The notes under the pieces: model-generated
Seen by the model: only the letters and a program-made list of their open reading frames with translations
Database searches by the model: none
Told to the model about the DNA's origin: nothing
Made by a program: the position numbers and the translations under genes
Shown here: piece by piece, positions 52,449-64,000 of the stretch
How positions within the stretch are numbered: position 1 is the first letter of the stretch
How the letters are laid out: every line of letters begins with the position of its first letter
Assembly (NCBI GenBank): GCA_031763025.1
Contig: JASSKH010000006.1
Span: 16,333,479 to 16,397,478, forward strand
Direction of reading: 5' to 3'
Origin: Macrocystis pyrifera
Lineage: Eukaryota > Sar > Phaeophyceae > Laminariales > Laminariaceae
Length of the DNA: 64,000 nucleotides

Positions 52449-53276
52449 CTATGGTCGTGTGATTGGTGACTTTTCGAAGAAAGAACTTTGGAAGTTGTGC
52501 AATTTATTCCTCAGTTTTTCCTTCTCGTAACCATTTCTAATCATGTCCTTCATCAGCTTTGCTGCAGCTACTTGGAAGTATTTGATCCCTGTGCATCTAA
52601 CTGCAAAGCGGCATAGTTGACTGTGAAGAGTAGCGTATAAGCAACTCCTTGACAGTCTAGTTTCTACATGGGGGAATCTACGATATTGAGCTAAAGTTGG
52701 CATGTGGTCACGTTTGTCATACATTCTAATCTGTGACACGCCAGGTGGGTTTTGGAATATTTCCATATCAAGAAAATGTACTGTTTCTCCTGATTGTTCT
52801 TTAGCAATAGATATAGGGTTAACCATTTCACTACCATCTGCGTCCTCTACACTCGTGGGATACATGCCACCATAGACATTGCCTTCTTGTTTGATGATCT
52901 GTTCGAAAGTTGGGCTATCGGGTTGTGATCCCAGCGAAACTGTATGAATATCATCTATGAATCGTTTAGTGCTAGCCCCATATTGTTCTATAAACGAATA
53001 CGGGTAAAGGGGTTCATTACCATTATTCTTGGCTTGCACGTAATTATCAATCATGACTCTCAGAAATTTAAATTCGTGCATGAAGGCGAAATCATTGGCT
53101 AGATCGGGTGCTGGTACCGTTCCCATAAATATTCCTGATGCTTGCTTATACATATTCTTTCCAAACTGTACGAATCCTTCATCTAATACGAAGTTAATCC
53201 ATTGACATAGTTTGGTTCGTCCGATGTGAAACTCGTTGGTGTCTTTGTGTACTGCCCTTGCGTCAACAGGGTTTTT
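52449..53276 (-). pseudogene. Penelope-like reverse transcriptase fragment
   Basis: On the - strand an RT core: an upstream segment (VLDEGFVQFGK), then GIFMGTVPAPDLANDFAFMH, the catalytic RFIDDIH (residues 64-70 counting from the Met at 53153), then ETVHFLDMEIFQNPPGVSQI and a C-terminal RMYDKRD ... SQLCRFAVRC ... MIRNGYEKEKL. The FLD-x-I, Y-x-K and R-x-G-Y order after the catalytic site is typical of Penelope-like RTs. The frame is interrupted by a T9-type run (A/T homopolymer at 53271-53281) upstream and shifts again near 52470, where the better continuation is TTIEGVDKATTRDTYWHIVE. No GIY-YIG endonuclease was found. Probably a decayed or 5'-truncated copy. Confidence 0.65.
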
Positions 53277-53958
53277 TTTTTACCAATGTACTTCTCGAAC
53301 TGCTGGAGCTACTCCATCCTTATTATAACCATATCTAACATACAATGATTTCCATCCGAAGTTTGTTTCTTCATATTCGTACACTAATTGCAATAACTCG
53401 TTCATAGTTCGTTTTAAACAAGTACGTAACAGGGATGTTGTTGTACATTGCTACAAAATCGATATTTATACGCAAGATGGGAAGGAAAAAAAAAAAAGCG
53501 AAATACGTAGCAAGTACCTGATACCTGGGAGGTCTTTAACCACCGAGTCGCGAGAGAAGATAGTGCTTATATTTTAAAAAAGGAAAACTGACACCTGGCG
53601 TATTGGTGGTAGTAGCGTGGTTAGGGATACTTGTTATTTGACACCAGATCTGAGCTACGATAGGGAGGAGCCATGAAATGTAGAGAGTATCAAATATGTG
53701 TGTAGTTTATCTATTACTGTAATTCACGCGTAGTATTAATTGTAGCAGTAAGTACCGCCGTAGTAGATCAGTAGCAGGATAGTAGTAGTAAAGTAAGTAG
53801 TAGTATCAATTATTATTATGCTTTTGCCTTCTGACAAAATAGCGTAGACGCCGTTCCTATATAAACCAAATATATTTCCGTAAATCAGTAGTATCCCTCA
53901 TACACTTCTCTGCCTTGTCGTTTCCAAATTCCCATTCCCCACAACATTTCATTGTAGT
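53277..53958. other. Upstream remnant of the RT element and AGT-rich DNA; no gene
   Basis: 53283-53420 still encodes RT-element sequence on the - strand (VRYGYNKDGVAPAVREVHW), out of frame with the main piece. Beyond about 53430 only short frames and (AGT)n-type repeats near 53745-53815 are seen. Confidence 0.5.
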
Positions 53959-54063
53959 ATTACGAGGGTACATAGTAAATAGGACCTATGGCACATAAAA
54001 ACCTATATATTTACCTATTTTTACTAACAATATTTGGTCCCGTTAGCTATGGACCCCCGTAAT
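53959..54063. mobile_element. MITE, ATTACGGGGGTCC family, 105 bp
   Basis: Starts ATTACGAGGGTACATAGTAA, ends TTAGCTATGGACCCCCGTAAT; middle AACCTATATATTTACCTATT shared with the copy 74 bp downstream. Left arm has two changes. Confidence 0.88.
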
Positions 54064-54136
54064 AGTATCAAAATAGTAGTAGCCGTAGTAGTAAGTACTG
54101 CTGTATGTAGTAGTATTAGTAGTAGCAAGTATTAGT

Positions 54137-54243
54137 ATTACGGGGGTCCATAGTTAATAGGACCTATGGTGTACATAAAAACCTATATATTTACCTATTT
54201 TTACTAACAAAATTTGGTACCGTTAACTATGGACCCCCGTAAT
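54137..54243. mobile_element. MITE, ATTACGGGGGTCC family, best-preserved copy, 107 bp
   Basis: Perfect 21-bp terminal inverted repeats, ATTACGGGGGTCCATAGTT at the left and its complement at the right. Flanked by AGT repeats on both sides, so the target duplication cannot be read (AGT or TA possible). A further fragment (ATATTTACCTATTTTTACTA) is at 54420-54440. Confidence 0.9.
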
Positions 54244-54254
54244 AGTAGTAGTCG

Positions 54255-54300
54255 TCGTTTGATATTAATAGTAGTAGTAGTAGTAGTAGTACTAGTAGTG
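54255..54300 (+). repeat. (AGT)n microsatellite
   Basis: AGTAGTAGT run directly beside the MITE; similar AGT tracts surround the neighbouring MITE, suggesting preference for this target or expansion after insertion. Confidence 0.8.
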
Positions 54301-54489
54301 TGGATACGACATAGACTCCAGTTTAGGGGTCGAGAAGGAGCAGAGGGGGGGGAGATGACAGACCCACACCGATGGCGTGGGGGTGGAGCTTGGATGCGGC
54401 GTAGGATTTAAGAATAGAATATATTTACCTATTTTTACTAACATCCTTTTTATTTAAAATTATTTCTCAAATTGAGACACACTGCTTTT

Positions 54490-54830
54490 AATTTTGCCTG
54501 TTGGGCTAAAAAAAGGTTAACCAATCGCCTACCCAATCTAAGCCTCATAACACTATCCCCCGCTGGAACGGACCGGATACATGGGTCGACGCGTGACACC
54601 AACACGCGGTTCCAATTTCTGGGGATCCAGAATTATGTTTTCAGATTCTTGACATGAGGGAATTCGCTCTTCTTTAAAAAGCGATTTCATGGTGGACGTG
54701 AGTTTCGAACTCACGACCAACGACCCATGTTCTGCCGTCGTCGCCATTTAAGGTTTTAGTCCGTTGGGCTAAAAGCAAAAGGTTAAAACCCATCGCCTAC
54801 CCAATCTAAGCCTCACAACAGCATCCAGTC
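54490..54830 (-). repeat. tRNA-derived SINE-like repeat, most complete - strand copy
   Basis: On the - strand: GCTTAGATTGGGTAGGCGAT, A-box-like TAGCCCAACGG (near 54770), B-box GTTCGAAACTC (near 54707), ACGTCCACCATGAAA, a body of about 120 nt, then GAGGCTTAGATTGGGTAGGC and AGCCCAACAGGC at 54500-54545. It straddles the left edge of the visible duplication (54705). Confidence 0.55.
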
Positions 54831-56253
54831 TTTGAACTCTGCAGCTTCAGATCTCGTCTTTCTCATATCCGGACTGATCTATGTATCCTGCATGAGGGCA
54901 TGCAAATGCATTAACAGTATCACACACAGCTTGCAAATATGAGTATCGACGGAACCCTCGATCTCACAGCTGTTGTTTCTTCATTTTACGAATATGCTTC
55001 GAAGTATATATGCTGTTACAATATCTCTCTACTGCTTGCTGTAGGCATCGCAACAATCAGAACGGACACTCCTGGGTGTGCTGCACGTCGACGAGTAGAT
55101 ATATCGACAAGAATATACACACACTCCAAGGCGCGTCCACAGAACGTACCGCAGGAAAGTGGGGTGTATGATGATTCAGTGTTATAAATAAGGGACTACT
55201 ACTGCGGTATTATTGCAGAAATTTTTCGATTCAAGTCGGAATGGAAAATATCATGTGCCTGGCATGATACAACTATTTATTGTCGGAGGTTAAAATTCAT
55301 GCTTATAGTAGTATACCACATCCATATATACAAAGTTTCGTGCAGATATTCGAAAAACTGGCTTGAGTAGGACAATCACCCGAAAAAATCGACCCTACAC
55401 ACGGATTCAGCGTAGACGTAATCAATACTTATTGGCTTGTGCTATCCCGAAAGGGTTTCCATTATTTTGGACGCCGTGAAAATCAGAAACTCGCATCAAA
55501 TAAAAATATTCGTAGGTTCATTCGGTCAATTTTGGCAATCGATCATCTAACACGTTTGCAAATTATCTATCTTACTATGTTATGAGTCTGTACCTGTCGG
55601 ACACACACGATAACCGACGAGCTAGCAGTCAGCGCTGGCTACTAATGATATCTGGTTAACTCTTCTTGTGAATATCTAACAAAGAGCTTCGAAGCCCCTT
55701 ATCGTCTTTCTTGGTATTTTCACCTGTTCGATGGCTAATACGGGGAAAAATTCACGCGTGAAAGTCATGGTCGGCAAAAAACAGGCGCCATCGTCCCGTC
55801 TTTGTGAGAAAATCCAGTCCTACTAATAGCTAGAAGAGTTCTAGCCCTTTCCTTGAGGCTTTTAGTACCGCAGTCCCGTCTTGGGGACACATCACTGAAA
55901 TTTTGAGTAGTTTGTCCGCGAAACGGAGCTGCAGTACAAAAAGGGTGAACACCCATACAAAAAGAACCCCCCCCAGAATGTAGTATTGTTGCAAGTAGAT
56001 GTACGCCAAAACCGTCGAGCTACTGCTGCTGTAGCAACCAGCTACGAGGACTGCAGCCAGCCCTGCTACGAGTAGGTCAGTGATTTCGTTGTGCATCTAG
56101 ATAAACCTAGCGTGCGAGTACTGCTGCTGTAAACATCTTGGACGTACGTATGTGCGCAACATCCAAGATAACTCCACGGATAACACCTGCACCCGTGAGA
56201 AGTATGTGGGGTCAAAGGTGCCCACTCCTACCCCAGGTTTATTACCAACCCAC

Positions 56254-56332
56254 TTAGGACTGCTGTCCCGGTTTGGGGACACCGTACGTATAATTTGAGT
56301 AGTTTGTCCCCAAAACGGGACAGCAGTCCTAA
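56254..56332. mobile_element. 79-bp foldback element, duplicate copy
   Basis: Identical counterpart of 1550-1628 inside the large duplication; same inverted arms starting TTAGGACTGCTGTCCC. Confidence 0.7.
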
Positions 56333-58752
56333 ACGAGTCAAGCAAGGAGTCACTCATTTGTCAAGAACTGTTTCTTCGTTGTAAGAAGAGCTCTTTGATA
56401 CTGCAAAAAACGGTCGTGCAGGGTCAACGAAGGGGATTATACTTGCTTTCTCTGAGTTCCCATTCTTTCTTAGGTCGAACAGAGGAATGCATATTCCTGG
56501 AATTGCACGGGCGTAACGGCAGGGCGACGGCCAAACATAAGCACGTACGTACATTCGGTCACTTTAATAATGAAACCTCGGAAATGTTCCTTGTTTACTG
56601 TAGGTTGGCCGCGTACGCGCTGCCTTCTGTTTTTATATCATGTGCTTACATTCGTGTGTAGCGTCTAGGGGTTGGTTGTTGTTTAGTGTTTTTTAGCAAC
56701 GGAAGATTGTTGCCCGCTGAGATGAATATTTGTGGCAGAAGGCTAGAGTTGGGCCCGAAAATACATTAGACCGCAGGGCAGATGGTGGCAACTAAGGTGG
56801 AAAAAAACTACAGTTCCTGGACGCAGAGCTGACTATGGCGGCTGGGGTATTTGCGTACCTCTTGTTCACATTTCTCTACCCCCGCCAAATCAACCTGACA
56901 ACCGATTTGGTGGCTCGCTATTAGGTCGCACCTAAGAAGAAAATCAACGCCTCACATTTAACCACAGTGCCGACGTTGACCTTTCCCCAACGAAAACCGC
57001 GTCAAACGTATTTCCTCTGTCCAAGATTCGCCGTTCGATACAACGCGCAAATTCGACCGAAGCAAACAGCCCGCGACTACTGTGCACCCGAACAAAGTAA
57101 AACAATATATTAGAAGAACACGCCAATAGCACGTGAGCAAAGTAAAACTAATCAAGAAATCACTGCTGTAAACAATGTCAAACAACCACCGATGACACAA
57201 CTATCCCTTTATAACCTTAACGCGAGAAACAGTTTGTTCAAGTCGACACCAAAACCCCAGCGGCCCTTACATGTTTGTTCAGCAATACGTGTTTTCGTGT
57301 GCGCAAGCGTAAGGACCGCTTGATCTTCCTGTTTCTATACCCGAACGGCCCTTACTATTAATATAACATGCTCTAATGTGTTCGTTCGTGCCTCCGGGCG
57401 CAGAAAATTTAAATCTGCGATCTTATTTCCCGAAATGAAGCCTAGCGAACACTCTTCGACACCAACATATAGGTATCGACTGTCGCTCATCATTTTACTC
57501 ACCCTCGCCAACGATCAACTCGTTTGACGACGCCGGTGTTAAGGTTTTGCTGCTCCCCTCCTTCCCCGTCAGACACACCCATACCGCTGTGGTCGCAGAT
57601 TGTGTAGCCACGAACAAGGCGAGCATTTCTCGAGTCTCACCCGAAGAGGCCGTCTGTGAATACGGAAAAAGGTCGGAACACATGGGCGCGAACTGGGTGT
57701 ACCCTGTCTCCCTCGGCTCCTTTCGAGTGGGCGATCTTCCCTCCCTCCATGCACCCCTCCCCCCCCTACCTCCGCCTTTCCTTTTGTCGCTCCCTCCCTT
57801 CTCCACCTCTTCTTCCCTCCCGCCGTCACCTTTCCTTCCCTTTCTTCATGCCCGCATTTTTTTTGTCCCTATTTTCTCTCTCATATTTCCGGTCGAGTAG
57901 AAGCGCGTTTCATGTTCTTGTCAATATGTCGAACAAGCAATCGTTAACACAAGAGGTAGAGCACCAAGGGGTTCTGGAGACCTTCTGCATGCTACTCAAC
58001 ATCGAACGTACCATGAGGTTAAAATCATGCTGTAGTATGAGCTCGAAACCATTGTGAACGTTGGCTTTCTTGTTTAGTTACCAGAAGAACAGACTAACAC
58101 ACACAGCATTGTATACAACTACTATTGGTACAACTACTTACTACTACTCTTGAACCTAGAGAGATACGAGCTCTGTGGTCGCGAAATACGACACGGAGAT
58201 GATTGATTGCGGCCATTCATTTGTGTCGCTGCATTGTTTGTAGATTGCGACCATCAAAGCAGGAAAACATTCGCGGAAGAGGACGGGTTTGTGAGGTACC
58301 AGGTACATGGTTTCATCCGAAGAAATTGGTCTTTGCCCGAAGTACGTGTTTCTGCAGTGGTGTCACGTACTGTACTATGCACAGACAATGATATATATGA
58401 CACTTTAAAACATATTTCGGTGGAGTCACGTAAATGTAAGGACCGTTTAAGCGTTCGTGTTGAGTCTCAAAACGGTCCTTATACGTCCATCCAGAGCGGT
58501 ATGCTGCAGAATGCTGTTTTCTCGTGAACTGATCCTGGTGCCGATGCTGCTGGCTGCTGTGCGGCGTCGTCGCTGTTGTTGCACCGCTTACTCATTGAAC
58601 GTCTACGCTACGCCGTTTGTCAACCGCCGCAGAACACAACTTACTATCTCTAACGGACAAGCTTGGCAACAGAACAAGTCCGCGTGCAATTAAGGAAATT
58701 TCAATATTTCATTTTTTATTCGTTCCTGAATCATTTTCCCTTTTTCATGCAG

Positions 58753-59134
58753 TCATCAGAGTCTGATTTCCGGACAGCTCTTAGCTGTCTTTCAAGGGAT
58801 TGGGAGACAAGCAGGGGGACTCTACAGCGAGGCTTGGGATCGAGGTCTGCAATACGAGATCGGCAATCTTACGAGGGAAGTGATAACCACGACAGCGTTA
58901 CACTTCGTGACGGACTGCGTGACTGACCGCGCCACATATGGCGTCACAGATGGAAGTCCGAGCGGTGCGTCCGACAACGCCTCTGACTGAATCAAACGGG
59001 GGGTGGGGGGAGTAGTAGAGTCTTGGAACTTGTGGCGCGCGTACTGCATGGGCGACGTTCCTGAAGTCGGTGCAGGGCAAACGGCTGGGGCGGGGAAAGG
59101 GGCGGAGGTTATCGGAGGAGTTGGCAGGAACGAG
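58753..59134 (+). CDS. Copy B of the predicted 5' exon(s) (4055-4433)
   Basis: Same acceptor, same frame, same TGA and same GTGAGT donor as copy A, with a net 3-nt length difference in the GGGGGGTGGGG tract. The preserved reading frame despite the indel is weak support for coding. Confidence 0.4.
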
Positions 59135-59450
59135 GTGAGTGGTTGTGCTCTCATGAGCACGGTCTTTCGTCAAACCTAGTGCCCAAGAACGGCTTAGTGA
59201 GAAGTAAATACCGACCGATCGATCTGATCGGTTGGTCGGTTGATCACACTAACCCATCCGCCAATCAATCAATCACTCAAATCAATCATGTCGACAGACC
59301 AGCGTGTCGATCAAAGATATCGATCGAAACATCGAACGAATCAACTAATCACTCAAGCAATCAATCAATCCGTCAGTCAGCCAATCAACCAATCCGTCAA
59401 TCAATGTATCAGCCAGTCAACCATGCAATCCATATATTCTTCAACCAACG

Positions 59451-59497
<47 letters not shown>

Positions 59498-59790
59498 CAA
59501 CCATCAATCAATCAATCAATAAATCAATACACTTGACCAGTCTATCAACAGCTATTCCCGCCGCCAACACCACCACCATAACTAAACTCACCACTGCAAC
59601 TCACTCACCCCTCCCTCCCTCACGCCTCTGGTTTTCCTCTCCATAATTGTCTCTCTGCATCGGTGTCCGCCATACTCCTCCCCAAGACCTCCGCCGTAAC
59701 CAGTTTCCACGAAAAAGACGGTTCAGAGAATGTCGTTTGTAAGTTTAACAAAGAAGTTTACGACGTGGACGAAGAGAAAGGATATTGCAG

Positions 59791-59982
59791 TTGCGTCATC
59801 GAAGACGTGCTCGGAGGAGGCGGGCTACTGGAGGGCAGCGGCGGGGAAAGGGGCGGCAGCGGAGATGAAAGTGATAGTGGGGGTGGAAGCGTGCGTGGAG
59901 GCGGGTGCGGGAGTAGCACTGGCCGGGGGTGCGATAGCAGTTCGATCTCGCAACACTGCACGGACTGTACTGGCTCACGACG
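59791..59982 (+). CDS. Copy B of the predicted Ala/Gly-rich exon (5086-5277)
   Basis: Identical length and splice signals to 5086-5277; no difference seen within the exon. Confidence 0.4.
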
Positions 59983-62460
59983 GTGAGTATAAATGGGGGA
60001 GACGGGGATAAAATCGAGTGATGTTTTACTGTTGTTTTTCATCTGTTCCCTTGTTGTCTGGCGGCGGTTCACTGGCCTTTTCTTATGTACGGTGTCATGT
60101 ATTCTACGTGTTGCGCCTTGGGGTATTTTGGCGTGTGGATTTGTGAGTTTGTTATCGTGTCATGTATCTGTGTTCAATGTTTGTTGCGTATGACATTTTG
60201 TCCTTTTTTGGCGTCTTTAGTCTTGTGCCTAAAATGGTTGGTTGATCGGCTTGGTTGTTGTGTGTCTCGATTCGCGTACGATACGGGTATTGCCCATTGT
60301 GTTTCGTATGGTGTGCCTTGTGCGTCATGTTGTTTGGTAGCGTGCTTAGTCGTGTTCCTAGCATTAAATGGCTTGGTGTAGCTAAGCACACGGGACATTC
60401 GTCGGGACCGGGTACCGATTCTTGTGGCAACGTAAAAAGTCATGTAGGCGCGAATGCGTAAGGGAGATGTGGGAATCTGCGGGTAGTTGGTTTCGATAGT
60501 TTGGCCCGGAGATGGAAATATCTCGTGCTGCCATGACAGCTCCCATCACGAGTGTGTCGCCGTGCTTCGTTTGTCGTTTCCCTCCCTCGCACTACCACCG
60601 ACACGTAACGTCCGCGCTAAACGTGGTCGGTATCAATTCTGTTATCTGATTGCAGGGTCTCCCTTGTGTAGCGTGGTCGTTGCCTGACTGCCCTGCCCCT
60701 TCCTCGTCGACTGTTTGAATCGATGACGAGAAGAACTGTTCCCCCGTTTTCGAAGGCGTTCATACAAAATATCTGTTGGCGGTTGAGTGTCGATATTTCC
60801 CCTTTCTCTCCCCCTAAAGCCACTCGTCCCATAGAAAATTGAAAAATTTCTCGTTCTTTCGTTTTCGTCCCAAGCGTTACGCCTGCTTTGGCTCAAATCG
60901 GTATCTCACTCGCTTGCCCCCCTACCCCAACCAACCACTATCATATCCCAACCCAACAATATACTGTCACAACCCAACCCAACCCAGCCCAACCCCGACC
61001 TTCACTTCCAACCCTACTTTGATGTTGCATTGCTGTTTTATGTTGCAACACAGCAGTAGGTAGTAGCCTATCGATTGGCTGTCGAGAACTTGGTCATCTG
61101 ATGTTTGGTGTAAATCACAGCAGTACAACGAGCTCATCTCACGAGCAGCAGTGTATTCGTGATTGCGGGATTAGGGTACGGCTTCATGTGAGGTGAGGCC
61201 CCAACGTTTTTGTTCGAGTCTGATAGATCGATCGAGTACCTTGCGCTCGCTTTCTCTCTTGGTCTCGCCATCATCTCATTTTCGAGACGGTCGATGATCG
61301 AAACAAAGCTGGCGTTTGAGCGCCTCTTACTTCACCAGGTCTGCGGAGCAGAAGCTCATGTTGCCAGTAGGATGACGCCGAGTGAGTACTTTCTTCATGT
61401 GTGCCCTGTGCGGCATGCCTTATCAGTTACATTACATACCACTTGTGTGAATCTCGCCAGTACAACAACACTATTATCAGTCTCATCCCCCCCCTTACGC
61501 CCAACTCCGACCACTCAACTTGCTACGGGAAATCGAACGAAGGTCGCCGAGGATTGTCGGATCGATTCGCGGCACCCTTGACTACGACACCATCACCGTC
61601 GCTGCCGTGACCCCGCTTGCGAGCGCGGTCACACCTCAAGGCGAGCAGCACGCCTCGAACGATGAAGGAGGTGGTGGTGGTGGTAGTGGTGAGGGGGGGA
61701 GGTGTAGCGGTGGTGGTGTAGCTACCGGGGCGGCGCTGTGGCAAAGGGTGGCGTCTTCGTTCCAGCGGGCGGACCGCGCGAAGTGCGACTCCGAGTGGTG
61801 CCGGAGCGGAGGGACGTCTGATAGGTGCGGTGCGCGTCGGGCTGGTTCGGGCCTGTGCTTGTGCTTGTGCCTTGCTTGGGGACGAGGAGGGCCGCAAGGA
61901 TGGCGTGGTGGATTAGTGAAAATAAGCTGTGGAGAAGGTTGTGGTGTGGTGGTAGGGGGGGGGTGCAAGGGGAAGAGGGTATAGCGGTTAATGGCAGTTG
62001 ATGAGTTCCACGGTCCCTTGGTCAGTGCTGAGGAAGGAACGGGAGTAAAGGGGTGGGAGAAGGGGGGCGGATGTTTGCGCTGGTCTCGTTGCACATCGCA
62101 CATCTCCCGCTTGTCTATGAACAGCTTACTTGCTGTTTGTTTGTGATTTCGGTCGTCCGTATTGTGTCTACGGATGAAAGAATGAAGTTACGCCCATGTA
62201 GTCACCGTGAAGAATATTGCCGATTGTCTTTGCTGACGAGACCCGCATATCCACCCGCCGCTCTGCCCTTCGCTCCCGATCGCCGCCCCGCTTTCTTCGA
62301 ACCAAACGTCCGCCCCTCTCGTATTTACGAACTGCTCACCACGTGCCACACGCGATGGTAACGAACCTCGGGGGGCACAAAAATATATACCTGGGCCATA
62401 ATATGCACGTTCTTTGGTAAATCATCATACCTATGTAACGTGATCTGTAGCCAACCTCAG

Positions 62461-62550
62461 CACCCCACGCAAGAGCTAACGGGTGGAGCAAGTTCCCGGC
62501 GGAAGTTCTCACGGAGCAAGAAAGGGGCTTTGACCGGCACTACGGCCGCG
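62461..62550 (+). CDS. Copy B of the predicted exon at 7760-7849
   Basis: Same splice signals; two substitutions relative to copy A, both synonymous in the proposed frame. Confidence 0.5.
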
Positions 62551-62825
62551 GTTAGCCGGTACGATTCTTCATGCACTTGCTCTCGGCTCATTCGGATCGT
62601 TCGACGGGTGTTTGTGGTGGTCGGGTTAGTTTGTTTGTTGGTTGGCTGGTTCTTGTGTTTTTGATTTCTTGCTTTGTTTTATTTTGGCCACCGCGTGCCA
62701 TTACTGCTCTCGGGGTTCGTATTCACCTACGTAGGGCGCTCGCATTTATCCACAGGGAGACCTGAATGCGTGTTCATAGGTCATAAATCGGTTATGCCCC
62801 TCCCCCCCCCCTTGGTTGTGTCGAG

Positions 62826-63587
62826 TGTGACTGCGCCGCTGAGCCACACGTACTTCTTAGGGATAAATTGGAGGTGGCAGTGAGGTGCAGGGGGGCGTCG
62901 AAACGGTCCCGCGTGACGTGTGGTACACGGTGCAACCTTTTGCTGTTCGTTGCGCTTCTGTCGTAGGTGGGAGAATCTGGTAGCCAAGTGGGTACCGCTG
63001 CAGCTCTCTAGGTCCGGCGACGTGCTCGGCGTTCGAAGGTGAGAGCCGAGTGGGCGAGGCGGTGTCGTTGTGGATGTTGGCAGTGGTGGTATTGTTATCA
63101 TCGTTGGTAGTGATCGTTTGTTTGTTGTTGTATATTGTTGTTGCCGATGTCTAGTGGCCACGCAGCTGAACAAACGCAGGATGAGGTCGTGGGAAAAGTG
63201 CGGGGAGAAGGCGAAGGAGAGGGAGGTATACCGCGCGGGGGAAGTTGTACAACGACCGGCAGAGGGAGAGGGGGGGGGAAGGGATGCACGTATCAAGCTC
63301 CTACCGCTATCCCTACCCCACCCTTACGCTTATCATACGTATACCTTTACTGTATTCCCGCCCCACTCCTACTCTTACCTCTACCCCTACCCCTACCACT
63401 ATCCCTATTCATATCTCATCCCTTCCCCTTTCTCCCCCTACCCCCGTGTTATTGCCCCCTGCCGTTTGCCCCGTTTTCACCAGATTTCTGGAGAAAATTT
63501 CCAGCTTATCCCGACAAGCCCAACTTGTTGCGAGCGGCGGTACGGTACAAGCAGTACTCCCTGGTCGAGTACTTCCTGGACGAACAG
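62826..63587 (+). pseudogene. Copy B of the ankyrin gene exons, one frameshifted; truncated by the window
   Basis: Exons correspond to copy A: 62826-62884, 62967-63038 and 63484-63587. The third has GAAAATTTCC where copy A has GAAAATTCC, so it is 104 nt instead of 103 and the ankyrin frame is lost after LEKI. Splice sites are intact. The rest of the gene lies beyond the window. If the insertion is real this copy is broken. If it is a homopolymer error, both copies are intact. The difference therefore bears on whether the duplication itself is real. Confidence 0.6.
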
Positions 63588-64000
63588 GTACTATGGCCTA
63601 TTATGCATACCTCGCCCTACAGTACCTCTCATTTGTGGCAAAAACGAGTGCCTTCACGCATATCACCTCATACACTATACAGATCGCATATATCCCACGG
63701 GGATGGCAATCGCTAAATGGCGGAAATCATGCATGCATCCCCGCAAACATGTGCTTGCGACGTATCGTGCAGATCGTATACTTCGAATAATCTATCAATT
63801 TGTATATCACGAAGAGGGGACGTGGTGGGAACGAGGGATATTGTGGGAGCCAGCGTATACAGTCAGTACCACTCGATTGACGTAGAGTCACTAGTCTATG
63901 GTAAGGTTTGGTGGGCCGTTTTCGTTCCACTGAAAAACGGTTTCAACTCCAGTTCGAAGCACCTTGCTGACAACCCGCGGGTGCAGTTGCAAGGCGAGGG

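Larger units (their letters stand above)
54705..64000. repeat. Large direct duplication, copy B (runs off the right edge)
   Basis: Second copy of 1-9293, still matching at the last base of the window with the offset drifting from 54704 to 54706 through small indels. The sequence just before it (54470-54704) holds the rest of a tRNA-derived repeat; whether that also precedes copy A cannot be seen. Coding consequence: the ankyrin exon at 63484-63587 is one base longer than its counterpart at 8779-8881 and is thrown out of frame, whereas two changes in the exon at 62461-62550 are both synonymous. Confidence 0.97.

Overview
This window looks like nuclear DNA of a eukaryote. Coding sequence comes in short pieces (about 60-200 bp) bounded by GT...AG splice signals. 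The rest is dense in retrotransposons, foldback elements, tRNA-derived repeats and microsatellites (CTG/CAG, AGT, AATC, CT). The telomere-like motif present is CCCTAA/TTAGGG. A stramenopile, most likely a brown alga, is my best inference from gene architecture and repeat style; no marker gene proves it. Bacterial features (operons, Shine-Dalgarno sites) are absent.

Layout. (1) 1-9293 and 54705-64000 are two direct, almost identical copies of one segment, about 54.7 kb apart, both running off the window. (2) 4-15 kb, + strand: a multi-exon ankyrin-repeat protein gene. Reading frame and ankyrin consensus are kept across several predicted introns between 8.1 and 12.5 kb, and further exons follow to at least 14.15 kb. 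Its 5' part is present again in the second copy, where one exon carries a 1-nt insertion. (3) 15-21.4 kb: scattered coding-like pieces and a 100-nt assembly gap. (4) 21.85-26.27 kb: a Ty1/copia element on the - strand that has lost protease and integrase and is full of frameshifts. (5) 26.3-29.6 kb: tandem repeats, tRNA-derived repeats and a composite A-rich repeat. (6) 29.66-35.42 kb: a Ty3/gypsy chromovirus-like element on the - strand with identical LTRs, a 5-bp target duplication and a long intact pol frame. It sits inside a dispersed repeat. (7) 39-40.2 kb: a second copy of that dispersed repeat, itself interrupted by a 431-bp insertion that carries telomere-like repeats and has its own 5-bp target duplication. 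(8) 41.1-43.4 kb: exons of an unrecognised + strand gene. (9) 44-54.5 kb: tandem repeats, three complete copies of an inverted-repeat MITE and a Penelope-like reverse transcriptase fragment on the - strand.

The two copies of the dispersed repeat at 29.6/35.4 kb and 39.0 kb are each other's empty site. One defines exactly how the Ty3 element inserted, the other exactly how the telomere-repeat element inserted. The latter is the strongest candidate for something undescribed. The large near-identical duplication must be settled first (true segmental duplication or false duplication in the assembly), because it decides whether the ankyrin gene exists once or twice.
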